Assembly: GCA_017523755.1 (NCBI GenBank)
Contig: JAFWWA010000010.1
Span: 1-33,830, forward strand
Direction: 5' to 3'
Source of the DNA: Christensenellaceae bacterium
GTDB taxonomy: Bacteria; Bacillota; Clostridia; Christensenellales; Christensenellaceae
Length of the DNA: 33,830 nucleotides
How positions within the stretch are numbered: position 1 is the stretch's first letter; each line of letters begins with the position of its first letter. Shown here piece after piece: positions 7,558-14,976 of this stretch. Under the pieces are notes generated by a model. The model was not told the DNA's origin, searched no databases, and worked only from the letters and a program-made list of their open reading frames with translations. A program made the position numbers and the translations under genes.

Positions 7558-8367
7558 TCAGATGAGCGGGATATAGAACAGCACGTGCAGTACTATCGTC
7601 CCGGCTACCGCGACCAGCGTCACCAGTGCGAATATGAGGTCTCTGACGGTAGGCTTTATGGTCTTGTATGAGGTCCTCTTGACATTGAAGTTCAGCTTGT
7701 AGTAGTGCATCCCGAGGGATATCGCATGGCCCTTGTTAAGGACCCTGAAGAAGAGCGGCACTGCGAATATGAGATAGTTCTTGATCTTCGTAGTCCACTT
7801 GCACTGCTCTATCTCAAGTCCCCTTGAGCTCTCGGCTTCCATTATCGTGTTGAGCTCGCTTATGACTATCGGGATGACCTGGAATACAAGTCCTATGCCG
7901 TAGGACAGCGAATACGGGAAATGCCATTTGCTGAGTCCCAGGATTATCTCGCTGAAGTTCGTCGAGATCAGCACCGTGAAGAACGACGAAACCATGAGGT
8001 AGAGCCTTAACGCCGAGGCAAAGCCCTTGTATATGTCATACCAGTCTATGCATATCTTTATGCCCAGCACCTCTGTCCTTAAGAACACGGGGCCTTCGAC
8101 CTGAGGCTCCTGGAACATGCCCAGTATGAACCAAAGTATAAGAAGGAATATCATAATTGCCTTCAGCTGCTTTGCAAGGAAGGCCATCTCCTTCATCACG
8201 CCGGCGCTTATCCACAGTATGAGGAAGAACACGAGCAGGAATGCGAGCGCCCATGCTGTCTTGACAACGGATGTGAGTACGGCCATGACTATCAGGAAGA
8301 CGAACTTCGTCCTCGGGTCAAGCTTATGCAGGAAGGTATCCTTATCTACATATGTAAGATATCTCAT
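7558..8367 (-). CDS. ecfT: ECF transporter transmembrane coupling subunit EcfT
   Basis: 269 residues. It has the EcfT pattern of an N-terminal D-x-R-T-K motif (LDPRTKFVFL), several membrane helices, and a cytoplasmic helix with the coupling triad (ESSRGLE) that docks into the ATPases. The second triad, usually x-R-G, reads SLG here (AISLGMHYY), so one of the two coupling motifs is degenerate. The protein couples ATP hydrolysis by EcfAA' to the S component. Its ATG overlaps the stop codon of the ATPase gene by 4 bp (ATGA), showing translational coupling. Confidence 0.9.
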   Translation of the reverse strand: MRYLTYVDKDTFLHKLDPRTKFVFLIVMAVLTSVVKTAWALAFLLVFFLILWISAGVMKEMAFLAKQLKAIMIFLLILWFILGMFQEPQVEGPVFLRTEVLGIKICIDWYDIYKGFASALRLYLMVSSFFTVLISTNFSEIILGLSKWHFPYSLSYGIGLVFQVIPIVISELNTIMEAESSRGLEIEQCKWTTKIKNYLIFAVPLFFRVLNKGHAISLGMHYYKLNFNVKRTSYKTIKPTVRDLIFALVTLVAVAGTIVLHVLFYIPLI

Positions 8368-10031
8368 TCCTCTTCACCTCTCTTCCCAAGGAGTTTCTGA
8401 GCTTCCTCTTTGAACTCCTCCACATTGAAGCAGACCTTATCAAAGTTGTATCTCTTCGAAAGCTGTACCACAGGCGGCAGCGAGATGTTTATGAATTCGA
8501 ATATGTCGTCCCTTAAGGCCAGATCCTTTATGGTCCCGTAATATATCTTCTCTGATTTGTTCAGTATTATGGCCTCGTCGGCATTCCTGAACACGAGCGG
8601 TATCTCGTGGCTTATTATTATGACGGTCTTCCCGGCGTCCCTCAGTCCCCTTATGATATCCTCGAGCTGGTTCTTAATAAGGAGGTCCATTCCGAGCGTG
8701 GGCTCGTCCAGGATTATTACGTCAGAGCTCGAGAAGAGCACCGACAGTATCGTGAGCAGATGCTTCTTTCCCATCGAGAGGTTCACGGGGAAAGTCTCGG
8801 CGTCGTCATAAAGATCGTACTTCTTTAAGACTTCGTCGACCTTCTCGGGGGAGAATTCCAGACCGTGCATCTTTGCGCAGAACGATATCTCAGCCCTTAC
8901 GGTCTGCTCGAACAGCATGTGCTCCGGATGCTGGAAAACGAGGATTATGTTCCTCGATATCTGGGCAACGGTCTTCTTCAGGATCGATTCGCCCATGAAT
9001 CTAACGTCACCGGTCGTCGGCTTGTATATGCCGTTCAGATGCTTGACCAGGGTCGTTTTTCCCGAACCGTTCTGGCCCATTATGGCTACCACCTTTCCCT
9101 TGGGGAAAGCGGCGTTTATATCCTTTAACGCATGATATCCGTCTTCGAAGAACTTGTTGAGCTGATGTACGGTTATGTACGGATCATCCGAGGTCTCTGA
9201 GTTGTCCGTAAGCTCCTCCGTCCTCTTTTCGAATATCTTATCGAGCTCCCGCTCTGCTCCGCGCATGTTGTAGAACATGCCGATATCATCCGTAAGCGAT
9301 GAAAGAGCTCTGTAGATCTCTACTTCCTGGGGTATCGTGACTCCAAGGGTCTCCTGCAGCGGGAAATCTCGGAAGAAATCGTCCCTTAAGCCGTCGAAAA
9401 CGATCTTTCCGTTGTCGAGGCCCATGACCTTGTCCACTATGCCCGCCGACCAGTCGAGGTTGTTGTCGACTATCAGCACCGTCGTGCCGTCGGCCTTGAG
9501 CTGGTTCAAAATGCCTCTCACCATGTTCTTCCCGTTGGGGTCGAGCGAGCTCACCGGCTCGTCCATGATGAGTATGTCGGGCTTCATCGCGAGGACTGAG
9601 GCTATGCAAACCGCCTGCCTCTGCCCGCCTGAAAGTGCCGCGACCGAACGCTTCCTTAAGTACTGAAGGTTAAGAAGGTCCAGAACGTACTCTATGCGGT
9701 CGGATATCTCCTCCGAGGATATGCCCATGTTCTCGACGCCGAACGCGATAGCGTCCTCAACGCCGTATCCGAACAGCTGATCCTCAGGGGTCTGTGAGAC
9801 TACGCTTACAAGGGCGTCGCTCCCGAAATCGAGCTCGCCTTCGAGAACGCCGTTCTGCTCAAGAGCGGGGATGACGCCTGACAGGACGTTTACAAGCGTG
9901 GTCTTTCCGCTTCCGCTCGGTCCCACTACGGCAGTGATCTGTCCCTCTCCTATCGTGAAGGTGACGTCATCGAGCACTGTCTTTCCCTTCGGCGTATATC
10001 TGTATGTGATATGCTTTACATCAAAACTCAC
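8364..10031 (-). CDS. ECF transporter ATPase, fused A and A' subunits
   Basis: 555 residues carrying two ABC ATPase domains in one chain, about 1-245 and 285-510. Domain 1 has Walker A G37-P-S-G-S-G-K-T44, Q80, signature LSGGQ (133-137) and Walker B ending D157-E158, but the H-loop histidine is replaced (IVDNNLD near 187-193). Domain 2 has Walker A G319-Q-N-G-S-G-K-T326, a QHPEHMLF Q-loop segment, a degenerate signature LSMGK, an intact Walker B (IILDEP) and an intact H-loop (IISHE). ATP sites in such dimers combine the Walker motifs of one domain with the signature of the other, so one site should be consensus and one degenerate. The start is GTG, with AAAGGAG upstream and a 15 bp gap to the phosphoribosyltransferase gene. 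Confidence 0.92.
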   Translation of the reverse strand: MSFDVKHITYRYTPKGKTVLDDVTFTIGEGQITAVVGPSGSGKTTLVNVLSGVIPALEQNGVLEGELDFGSDALVSVVSQTPEDQLFGYGVEDAIAFGVENMGISSEEISDRIEYVLDLLNLQYLRKRSVAALSGGQRQAVCIASVLAMKPDILIMDEPVSSLDPNGKNMVRGILNQLKADGTTVLIVDNNLDWSAGIVDKVMGLDNGKIVFDGLRDDFFRDFPLQETLGVTIPQEVEIYRALSSLTDDIGMFYNMRGAERELDKIFEKRTEELTDNSETSDDPYITVHQLNKFFEDGYHALKDINAAFPKGKVVAIMGQNGSGKTTLVKHLNGIYKPTTGDVRFMGESILKKTVAQISRNIILVFQHPEHMLFEQTVRAEISFCAKMHGLEFSPEKVDEVLKKYDLYDDAETFPVNLSMGKKHLLTILSVLFSSSDVIILDEPTLGMDLLIKNQLEDIIRGLRDAGKTVIIISHEIPLVFRNADEAIILNKSEKIYYGTIKDLALRDDIFEFINISLPPVVQLSKRYNFDKVCFNVEEFKEEAQKLLGKRGEEE

Positions 10032-10046
10032 TTAAAAGGGCTCCTT

Positions 10047-10598
10047 TTATTTGGAAGACTTTACAGGGAACACCGGGAGGGGCTCAAGGAATATGATGTC
10101 GTCCCTCTTTGATGCATCGCCTTCGGCAAGTATAGCCGCCCTGCCCTCGACAGTGCCGCCGGCGCGGCGCACGAGCGCTTCCATGGCCTTAAGGGATTCT
10201 CCCGTGCTAATGACGTCGTCGACTATGAGCACTCTCTTGCCGCTTATCTCTTCAGCCTCTTCCTCATCGAGGCAGAGTATCTGCTTTGTCCTTGTCGTTA
10301 TCGAATAGACCTCTGTCACGAAAGGATTGACCATGTAGGGCTTAATGCTCTTTCTTGCGACATAGTATCTCTTCATACCGAGAAGTCTAGAAAGCTCCTG
10401 TACGAGCGGTATGCCTTTGGCTTCCGCCGTTATAAGGACGTCGACTTCGGGCAGCTTCTTTAAAAGCTCCTGAGCAGCCTTGAGCACGAGCTCGCAGTCG
10501 CCCAGAATTACGAAGCTCGCTATCTCGAGCTGGTCGCTAACACGGACTATAGGCAGTTTTCTCGTAAGGCCTGCAACTTCTATCTCATAGTAACGCAT
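10047..10598 (-). CDS. Phosphoribosyltransferase, adenine/xanthine type
   Basis: 183 residues from the ATG at 10598, which has GGGAG 8 nt upstream. The type I phosphoribosyltransferase signature V-L-I-V-D-D-V-I-S-T-G (123-133) binds PRPP. An E59-A-K-G62 string resembles the EARG segment of adenine phosphoribosyltransferases, and the size fits that group. The reaction would be base plus PRPP to nucleotide plus pyrophosphate, trapping an imported purine. It is the first gene of an operon with a complete ECF transporter, so uptake and trapping are probably coupled. A sigma-A promoter lies at 10652-10680 with PurBox-like sequences further upstream. Which base it uses is uncertain: adenine, hypoxanthine or xanthine. 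Confidence 0.82.
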   Translation of the reverse strand: MRYYEIEVAGLTRKLPIVRVSDQLEIASFVILGDCELVLKAAQELLKKLPEVDVLITAEAKGIPLVQELSRLLGMKRYYVARKSIKPYMVNPFVTEVYSITTRTKQILCLDEEEAEEISGKRVLIVDDVISTGESLKAMEALVRRAGGTVEGRAAILAEGDASKRDDIIFLEPLPVFPVKSSK

Positions 10599-10651
10599 CG
10601 TATACTCCCTTATAGGTTTTAGTGCATGCCGAATCATATCCGGACATAGAT

Positions 10652-10680
10652 ATTATATGTTTCAATGAATACAAAATCAA
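10652..10680 (-). promoter_or_regulatory. Promoter of the phosphoribosyltransferase-ECF operon
   Basis: Minus strand TTGATT (10675-10680), 17 bp spacer, perfect TATAAT (10652-10657). Transcription should start near 10645, leaving a leader of about 47 nt, too short for a large riboswitch. Confidence 0.75.
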
Positions 10681-10713
10681 TCAATTTCTTAATAATTTGT
10701 TAATATTTTCAGC

Positions 10714-10790
10714 AAATGTTCGGCATAGCTGCATATAGCTTCCGGTATACATTCCAATCGAGACGGATCACGAGCTAAAATCCGAACATT
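10714..10790. promoter_or_regulatory. Inverted pair of PurBox-like sites
   Basis: The plus strand at 10778-10790 reads AAATCCGAACATT, a full match to the PurR box AWWWCCGAACWWT known from lactococci. An imperfect inverted copy, TATGCCGAACATT on the minus strand, lies at 10714-10726. The shared 9 bp arms AATGTTCGG / CCGAACATT are centred about 67 bp apart. Relative to the predicted start near 10645, the near copy is at about -75 and the far copy at about -139. Binding by PurR is inferred; no purR gene is in the window. Confidence 0.5.
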
Positions 10791-10817
10791 AGCTTCCATA
10801 TGCTGATTTATAAGTAT

Positions 10818-10854
10818 GGGAACAAGTAAAAGGAGGCTCATTCAAGCCTCCTTT
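10818..10854 (-). terminator. Intrinsic terminator of the acyltransferase operon
   Basis: AAAGGAGGCT (10829-10838) pairs with AGCCTCCTTT (10845-10854), followed on the minus strand by TTTTACTTGTT. It lies downstream of the stop codon at 10894. Confidence 0.85.
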
Positions 10855-10893
10855 ACACTGCATTACCTTTTTATTTTTCCGGGATAATATCTC

Positions 10894-11982
10894 TCACTTT
10901 CTGATCAGTCTCCCTGCCTTTACGAAAAGCTTCCTTAAAAGATCGGTCACGAACATCCCTATAAAGGGGAAAATAAAACTGTAAATGAGATAATACGGCA
11001 TGAGCTCCTTCATCGGGAGCTTCCAGTCTATATAGTGGAAGATATTGTTGTAGAGATAGACGTTAAGAGTGTACCTTCCGAGCTTCGTTATACGCAGCTT
11101 GGAAAGTATATCGTTCAGGAATTCGCAGGTGCTGCTCTGTCCCGAGAAGGTTATGCCTACCGATATGATAAACACCATAGCGAGAAGGAAATCGAACTGC
11201 GAGCGGTCAAAGTGAGCGGATAAGACTATTACGGCGATATATCCACCCGTCTCGGCAAGCGTTATTAGGAAAGTGCCTAAGCCTGTGAATTCGGTCTTTT
11301 TAAGCGACTCAGCAATGCTGTGGCTCATGACGCCCCCCGCGAGGCCCATCATTGCCCTTAAGAGCGCACCGTATGGGAATCCCGTTTTCCCGAGCTTTCC
11401 CGTTACGTTGAGATTTCCCGCATACATGGACAGGATCCCCATGAGCATTGCGTACATGACGGGAACTGCCGCCTTCTTAAAAAACCCATTTTCTTTCTTC
11501 AGAAGAAAATACAGGAAAAACGGCATGACTATCATCATTGCAGATATATACCATACCTGCCCCAGGACCGCGTAGTGCCTGACTCCTGTCGAGTCCATTA
11601 GGAGCGGCACGTATACGCTTTCAGCGGCATTCTTAAGTATCTCCCCTGCCGTCGGTTTTGACACGAACTGCCTCACCGCAAAAGCCACGGCGCAGGCAAG
11701 AAGAAGATCCGGCATGATGCCCTTTATTTTTCTTTTCATTATTGAAAAGACCATGCTGCCGGTATCCGTCATCTCCCCGTCTTCGGCTTCCCTCACCCTC
11801 CCGGCACTCTCCGTCATAAGGAAGCCCGAGACGACGAAAAAGAACTCGACCGCTATATATCCTCCCCTGAAAGGAGAGCTCTCCCCCTTCGAAGCAAGGA
11901 AGACTGTATGCGTGAGAACTATGAGAGCGACGAAGATAAGCCGCCAGAAGTCTATAGCGAGATTTCTTTTTCTTTTCTCCAT
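10894..11982 (-). CDS. Acyltransferase 3 family membrane protein
   Basis: 362 residues from the ATG at 11982, with GAGGAG 6 nt upstream; it starts 16 bp after the preceding stop. About ten membrane helices. The N-terminal block has the family hallmarks: a basic start with DFWR (IDFWRLIFV), the putative catalytic histidine in LTHTVF, and GGYIAVEFFFVVSGFLM, the signature following the first helices. Family members transfer acetyl or other acyl groups onto extracellular polysaccharides, peptidoglycan or lipids. The target here is unknown. It is the last gene of a four-gene operon whose other members are membrane proteins of unknown function, so it may modify an envelope component that those proteins bind or help build (inferred). 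Confidence 0.88.
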   Translation of the reverse strand: MEKRKRNLAIDFWRLIFVALIVLTHTVFLASKGESSPFRGGYIAVEFFFVVSGFLMTESAGRVREAEDGEMTDTGSMVFSIMKRKIKGIMPDLLLACAVAFAVRQFVSKPTAGEILKNAAESVYVPLLMDSTGVRHYAVLGQVWYISAMMIVMPFFLYFLLKKENGFFKKAAVPVMYAMLMGILSMYAGNLNVTGKLGKTGFPYGALLRAMMGLAGGVMSHSIAESLKKTEFTGLGTFLITLAETGGYIAVIVLSAHFDRSQFDFLLAMVFIISVGITFSGQSSTCEFLNDILSKLRITKLGRYTLNVYLYNNIFHYIDWKLPMKELMPYYLIYSFIFPFIGMFVTDLLRKLFVKAGRLIRK

Positions 11983-11998
11983 ATCATGCTCCTCTTTT

Positions 11999-12610
11999 TT
12001 AAACGTCATCCGCACCTTTCTCTTCAGTAGTGTCAGGATGCGCTCCGCCCGATACATACACCGATAATATGACAATGCTCAGCAGCGCCATGAAAGCGAC
12101 CGCAATGATCAGAAGATGTAATATCGCATCATCAAGATGATTGGGGATGCTTTCAAGTATCCGCCACATTACAACAGCCGCTGATACGCAAGCCGCCGAA
12201 TATACGATAAACGGCACAGGGCTTACCGGTCCGCTTCCGGCATATCTCCTCCATCTTATAAGGAACACGACGGAGAGCACCAGCAAGACCACAGGCTGGA
12301 TCAGCAGGATACTGTACAATGCCCACTCCGTTATATGCTCCGATATGATGAGCGCTGCTGTCAGTATGCTCATAAATATGGTATGCAGAAGAAAATGCAG
12401 CATAATGAGGATCATAACGGTCCTGCCTACATGCCTTGCCATCACAAGGCCTGTGACCGAAAGCACAAAAAGCGCTGCCGTCATAATCATCTCATCCCCC
12501 GGGCCAGATCTGTCAAAGATCGACCCGGATAGAACAAGGACCGAAAACAGATAGCAGACAGTAAGAACTATCTCAGATATGATAAGACAGATCTTTCTTG
12601 TGATGTTCAT
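11999..12610 (-). CDS. Hypothetical multi-pass membrane protein
   Basis: 203 residues with about six hydrophobic helices and short loops, ending in an acidic tail (TTEEKGADDV). The ATG follows AAAGGAGAGACCGT. No family is recognised. It lies 73 bp downstream of the 12684-13172 gene and 16 bp upstream of the acyltransferase start, on the same strand, so it is probably co-transcribed. No catalytic motif is seen; a small integral membrane partner of the acyltransferase is possible but not shown. Confidence 0.75.
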   Translation of the reverse strand: MNITRKICLIISEIVLTVCYLFSVLVLSGSIFDRSGPGDEMIMTAALFVLSVTGLVMARHVGRTVMILIMLHFLLHTIFMSILTAALIISEHITEWALYSILLIQPVVLLVLSVVFLIRWRRYAGSGPVSPVPFIVYSAACVSAAVVMWRILESIPNHLDDAILHLLIIAVAFMALLSIVILSVYVSGGAHPDTTEEKGADDV

Positions 12611-12683
12611 ACGGTCTCTCCTTTATAACGCCATGTGATCCTTCTTTTTGACTTTAAGATCATATCCGCTGAAACGGAAAACG

Positions 12684-13172
12684 TCATCTTTCCTTTTTTA
12701 TGAATCTGATCCCCGTAAGGAACAGGCACACAGCCCTGAACAGAAGCCCCGGGATCATGAACTGAGGTCCCTCACCGGCATTGATCCCTATGGGAAGCGT
12801 CCTTATGACGATGTCGATTATGACAAAGATGAATGCGGCGGTCTCAGTGATCCTTCTCGTCCTCTCCTCTCCGCCGAGGAGCCGCTTCATCGCGAGCCCG
12901 AATACGAGCGCTGCGGCGAGTATCGCAAAATACACAATCAGCTCATTTCCAGTAGACCTGTACAACAACGAAAGGCATGTGACCTCTGCCCTTGACAGGA
13001 ATGCCATTCCGAGCCCGAAAAGGAAGGACAGTATCCCCTCAGATGTATAAGTCACGGCCTCCCCCGACCCAATGATGAAATAAAGGAGAGGCAAAAGAGA
13101 AGCAGCCTGTATAAGGAGCACGTATTTTTCCGTTCCCGAAAGCTTTTTCAGCCTTGCTATAAGTTCCTTCAT
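12684..13172 (-). CDS. Hypothetical membrane protein
   Basis: 162 residues with a short basic N-terminal helix (KELIARLKKLSG), about four hydrophobic segments and a basic tail (RFIKKER). No family is recognised. Its ATG overlaps the stop codon of the upstream gene by 4 bp, indicating coupled translation and a likely shared task with the single-pass protein at 13169-13813. Confidence 0.75.
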   Translation of the reverse strand: MKELIARLKKLSGTEKYVLLIQAASLLPLLYFIIGSGEAVTYTSEGILSFLFGLGMAFLSRAEVTCLSLLYRSTGNELIVYFAILAAALVFGLAMKRLLGGEERTRRITETAAFIFVIIDIVIRTLPIGINAGEGPQFMIPGLLFRAVCLFLTGIRFIKKER

Positions 13173-13813
13173 CCCATGACCTCCTCAAGCGTCGACGCGA
13201 GATAGTATCCCTGTCTTTCAGCCGAGAGGGTGTTTTCGTCCCTCTTCTCAAAAACGGTCTTTCCGCTCACGGGATCTATCATCCTAACGACGGCGCTCCC
13301 CTCATCCTGCATGAGCCCGCCTGCGGTCATGCTGTAAAGCCTGTATAACGGATTGGTCCCGGGGAACCAGTTAGCGCCTACCGTCTCTCCCATGCACACG
13401 AGCTCCCCCGATCTCGAGAGACCCGTCATCATCGTGTTCCTGTAAACTGTCTCCTTCTCATATGTCTTAAGGTCTATCTTTACAAGGTCACAGAGAAGGA
13501 ATCCGAACCTTGTGGAGTGGTATTCGTTTATATAGAGGGTATCGCCTTCTGCATGGGCTCCCCAGTCGTAGCCGAAATCGCCCGGCACGAGCTTGGCTGA
13601 CCATTCCTGATCCCCGTCATATATGCCGCTCTCGTCGTTGGTCTTCTTTACGAAGTCCCTTATATAGAGGTCGGTCCCTTCTATGGGATGCCAGTCATTC
13701 CTGAAGCCGAGCGCCGCCATATCGTATACCGTGACGCTCACGAAAAAATACAGGGCCGAGGCCAGCAGCAGTATGAATAGAAATGCGTTCATAGAGAACT
13801 TCGGGCTTTTCAA
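13169..13813 (-). CDS. Hypothetical single-pass membrane or secreted protein
   Basis: 214 residues. The first codon is TTG at 13813, with AAAGGAG 11 nt further upstream; an internal ATG at 13792 is an alternative. One N-terminal hydrophobic helix (FLFILLLASALYFFVSV) is followed by an extracytoplasmic part rich in Tyr, Asp and Gly (YDWGAHAEGDTLYINEY and similar), suggesting a beta-rich, propeller-like or sensor domain. No named family is recognised. It is the first gene of the operon running to 10894. Confidence 0.72.
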   Translation of the reverse strand: MKSPKFSMNAFLFILLLASALYFFVSVTVYDMAALGFRNDWHPIEGTDLYIRDFVKKTNDESGIYDGDQEWSAKLVPGDFGYDWGAHAEGDTLYINEYHSTRFGFLLCDLVKIDLKTYEKETVYRNTMMTGLSRSGELVCMGETVGANWFPGTNPLYRLYSMTAGGLMQDEGSAVVRMIDPVSGKTVFEKRDENTLSAERQGYYLASTLEEVMG

Positions 13814-13862
13814 AATATCACGATCTCCTTTACGAAGAAATAGTATGGTCCCTATATCCGTT

Positions 13863-13892
13863 ACTATAGCACAGTTGCAGGCGCATGACCAA
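13863..13892 (-). promoter_or_regulatory. Promoter of the membrane-protein/acyltransferase operon
   Basis: Minus strand TTGGTC (13887-13892), 18 bp spacer, TATAGT (13863-13868) preceded by TGC, an extended -10. Confidence 0.6.
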
Positions 13893-13923
13893 CAAGAGCC
13901 GGCTGAAGCGCCTTATATGAGGG

Positions 13924-14685
13924 TCAGAGGATCCTGCCCTCCCATTCGTCATCCGGGAAAGCTCCGAGCATCTCAGCTACGGTAGGCGCAATATCAAGTA
14001 TCGAGGCACCGGTGATCGACCTCCCGGGCCCGTATCCCTCTCCCTTTATTATTATGGGGATAGTCATATCTTCCTTCATGTCGGTCCCGTGTATCCTGTC
14101 ATGGCCTCCGTGATCCGCGGTGATGATGTATGTATATTCTTCCCCGAGACTGTCCATGATATGCTTCACATGGCGCCACGATGTCCTTACCGAGTCCAGA
14201 TATTCACCGCTCATCCAGCCGTACTTATGTCCCATCCCGTCGGGCAGCGCCAGATAGATGAATGAGAAGTCGGGGCTGAACCGCTTTATGTAGCTCACTG
14301 ATTCCTCGGCCACGAGCTCAGTAGAGAGCTCATAGCCCATGAGCTTGCAGTGGTAACACGAGCTGTGATGTATCACCGCGGGAGGAGCCACGTCCCTCAG
14401 TTCCTCGAAGTTGTAGAACATCGCCGTGGTCTTCCGTGCGGCCTTCAGCTGTTCGAAAAGCCCCGGCACCGGCCTTACCTGAGGCGCGTACGCGTTGGTC
14501 GTGGTCCCGTGCCTTGACGGTGGAACGCTGTGGAAAAGGGAGATATGGCACGGTAGGGTCACCGGCGGGAATACCGTGACGGCGTCCATTTCGACGCTCG
14601 CGCATCTTTTCAGTTCCTCGAATTCCGGCACTCCATAAAGAGAGTCCGGCCTCATCCCGTCTATAAGGATCAGTATAACTTTCAT
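13924..14685 (-). CDS. Alkaline-phosphatase-superfamily hydrolase (type I phosphodiesterase / nucleotide pyrophosphatase)
   Basis: 253 residues, cytoplasmic by appearance (no signal peptide). The metal and catalytic set of the phosphodiesterase/ENPP family is present: D9 (LIDGMRPD), nucleophile T43 (FPPVTLPCH), D149 and H153 (LPDGMGHKYG), D191 and H192 (ITADHGGHD) and H199. Such enzymes bind two zinc ions and split phosphodiester, pyrophosphate or phosphonate bonds. At 253 residues it is at the short end for the family and lacks the long insertions of nucleotide pyrophosphatases. The substrate is unknown. An AAGGAGGACGC ribosome binding site precedes the ATG. It stands alone, about 110 bp upstream of the membrane-protein operon on the same strand. 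Confidence 0.88.
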   Translation of the reverse strand: MKVILILIDGMRPDSLYGVPEFEELKRCASVEMDAVTVFPPVTLPCHISLFHSVPPSRHGTTTNAYAPQVRPVPGLFEQLKAARKTTAMFYNFEELRDVAPPAVIHHSSCYHCKLMGYELSTELVAEESVSYIKRFSPDFSFIYLALPDGMGHKYGWMSGEYLDSVRTSWRHVKHIMDSLGEEYTYIITADHGGHDRIHGTDMKEDMTIPIIIKGEGYGPGRSITGASILDIAPTVAEMLGAFPDDEWEGRIL

Positions 14686-14976
14686 CCGCGTCCTCCTTAA
14701 CAGGTCACTGCCATGTTGCCGTCCAGCATCTCACTCTGCTCCGCGGTTTTTTAAGGCAGGACCTTTTTACAAGTCCAATATAGCATAAACCGCAAGGATA
14801 TAGGCTCCCCCTGTCCTCTTTTTTTGATATCACAGGTTTTTTCATGTGATCAGCGTCTGTCAGGCCGATAATCATTGAATACTATTGTATTCATGGTATA
14901 TAGTTAAGGTGAGCATTATAAAAACGGATAAAATGTATTTTAAGTTTTTTCGACAAAAGAGGTCTTGGAGGGATTT

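Noticed and set aside
10599-10813. Purine riboswitch in the leader of the phosphoribosyltransferase operon
   Set aside because: The conserved purine-riboswitch junction strings were not found, and the predicted leader is only about 47 nt; PurBox-like DNA sites explain the region better.
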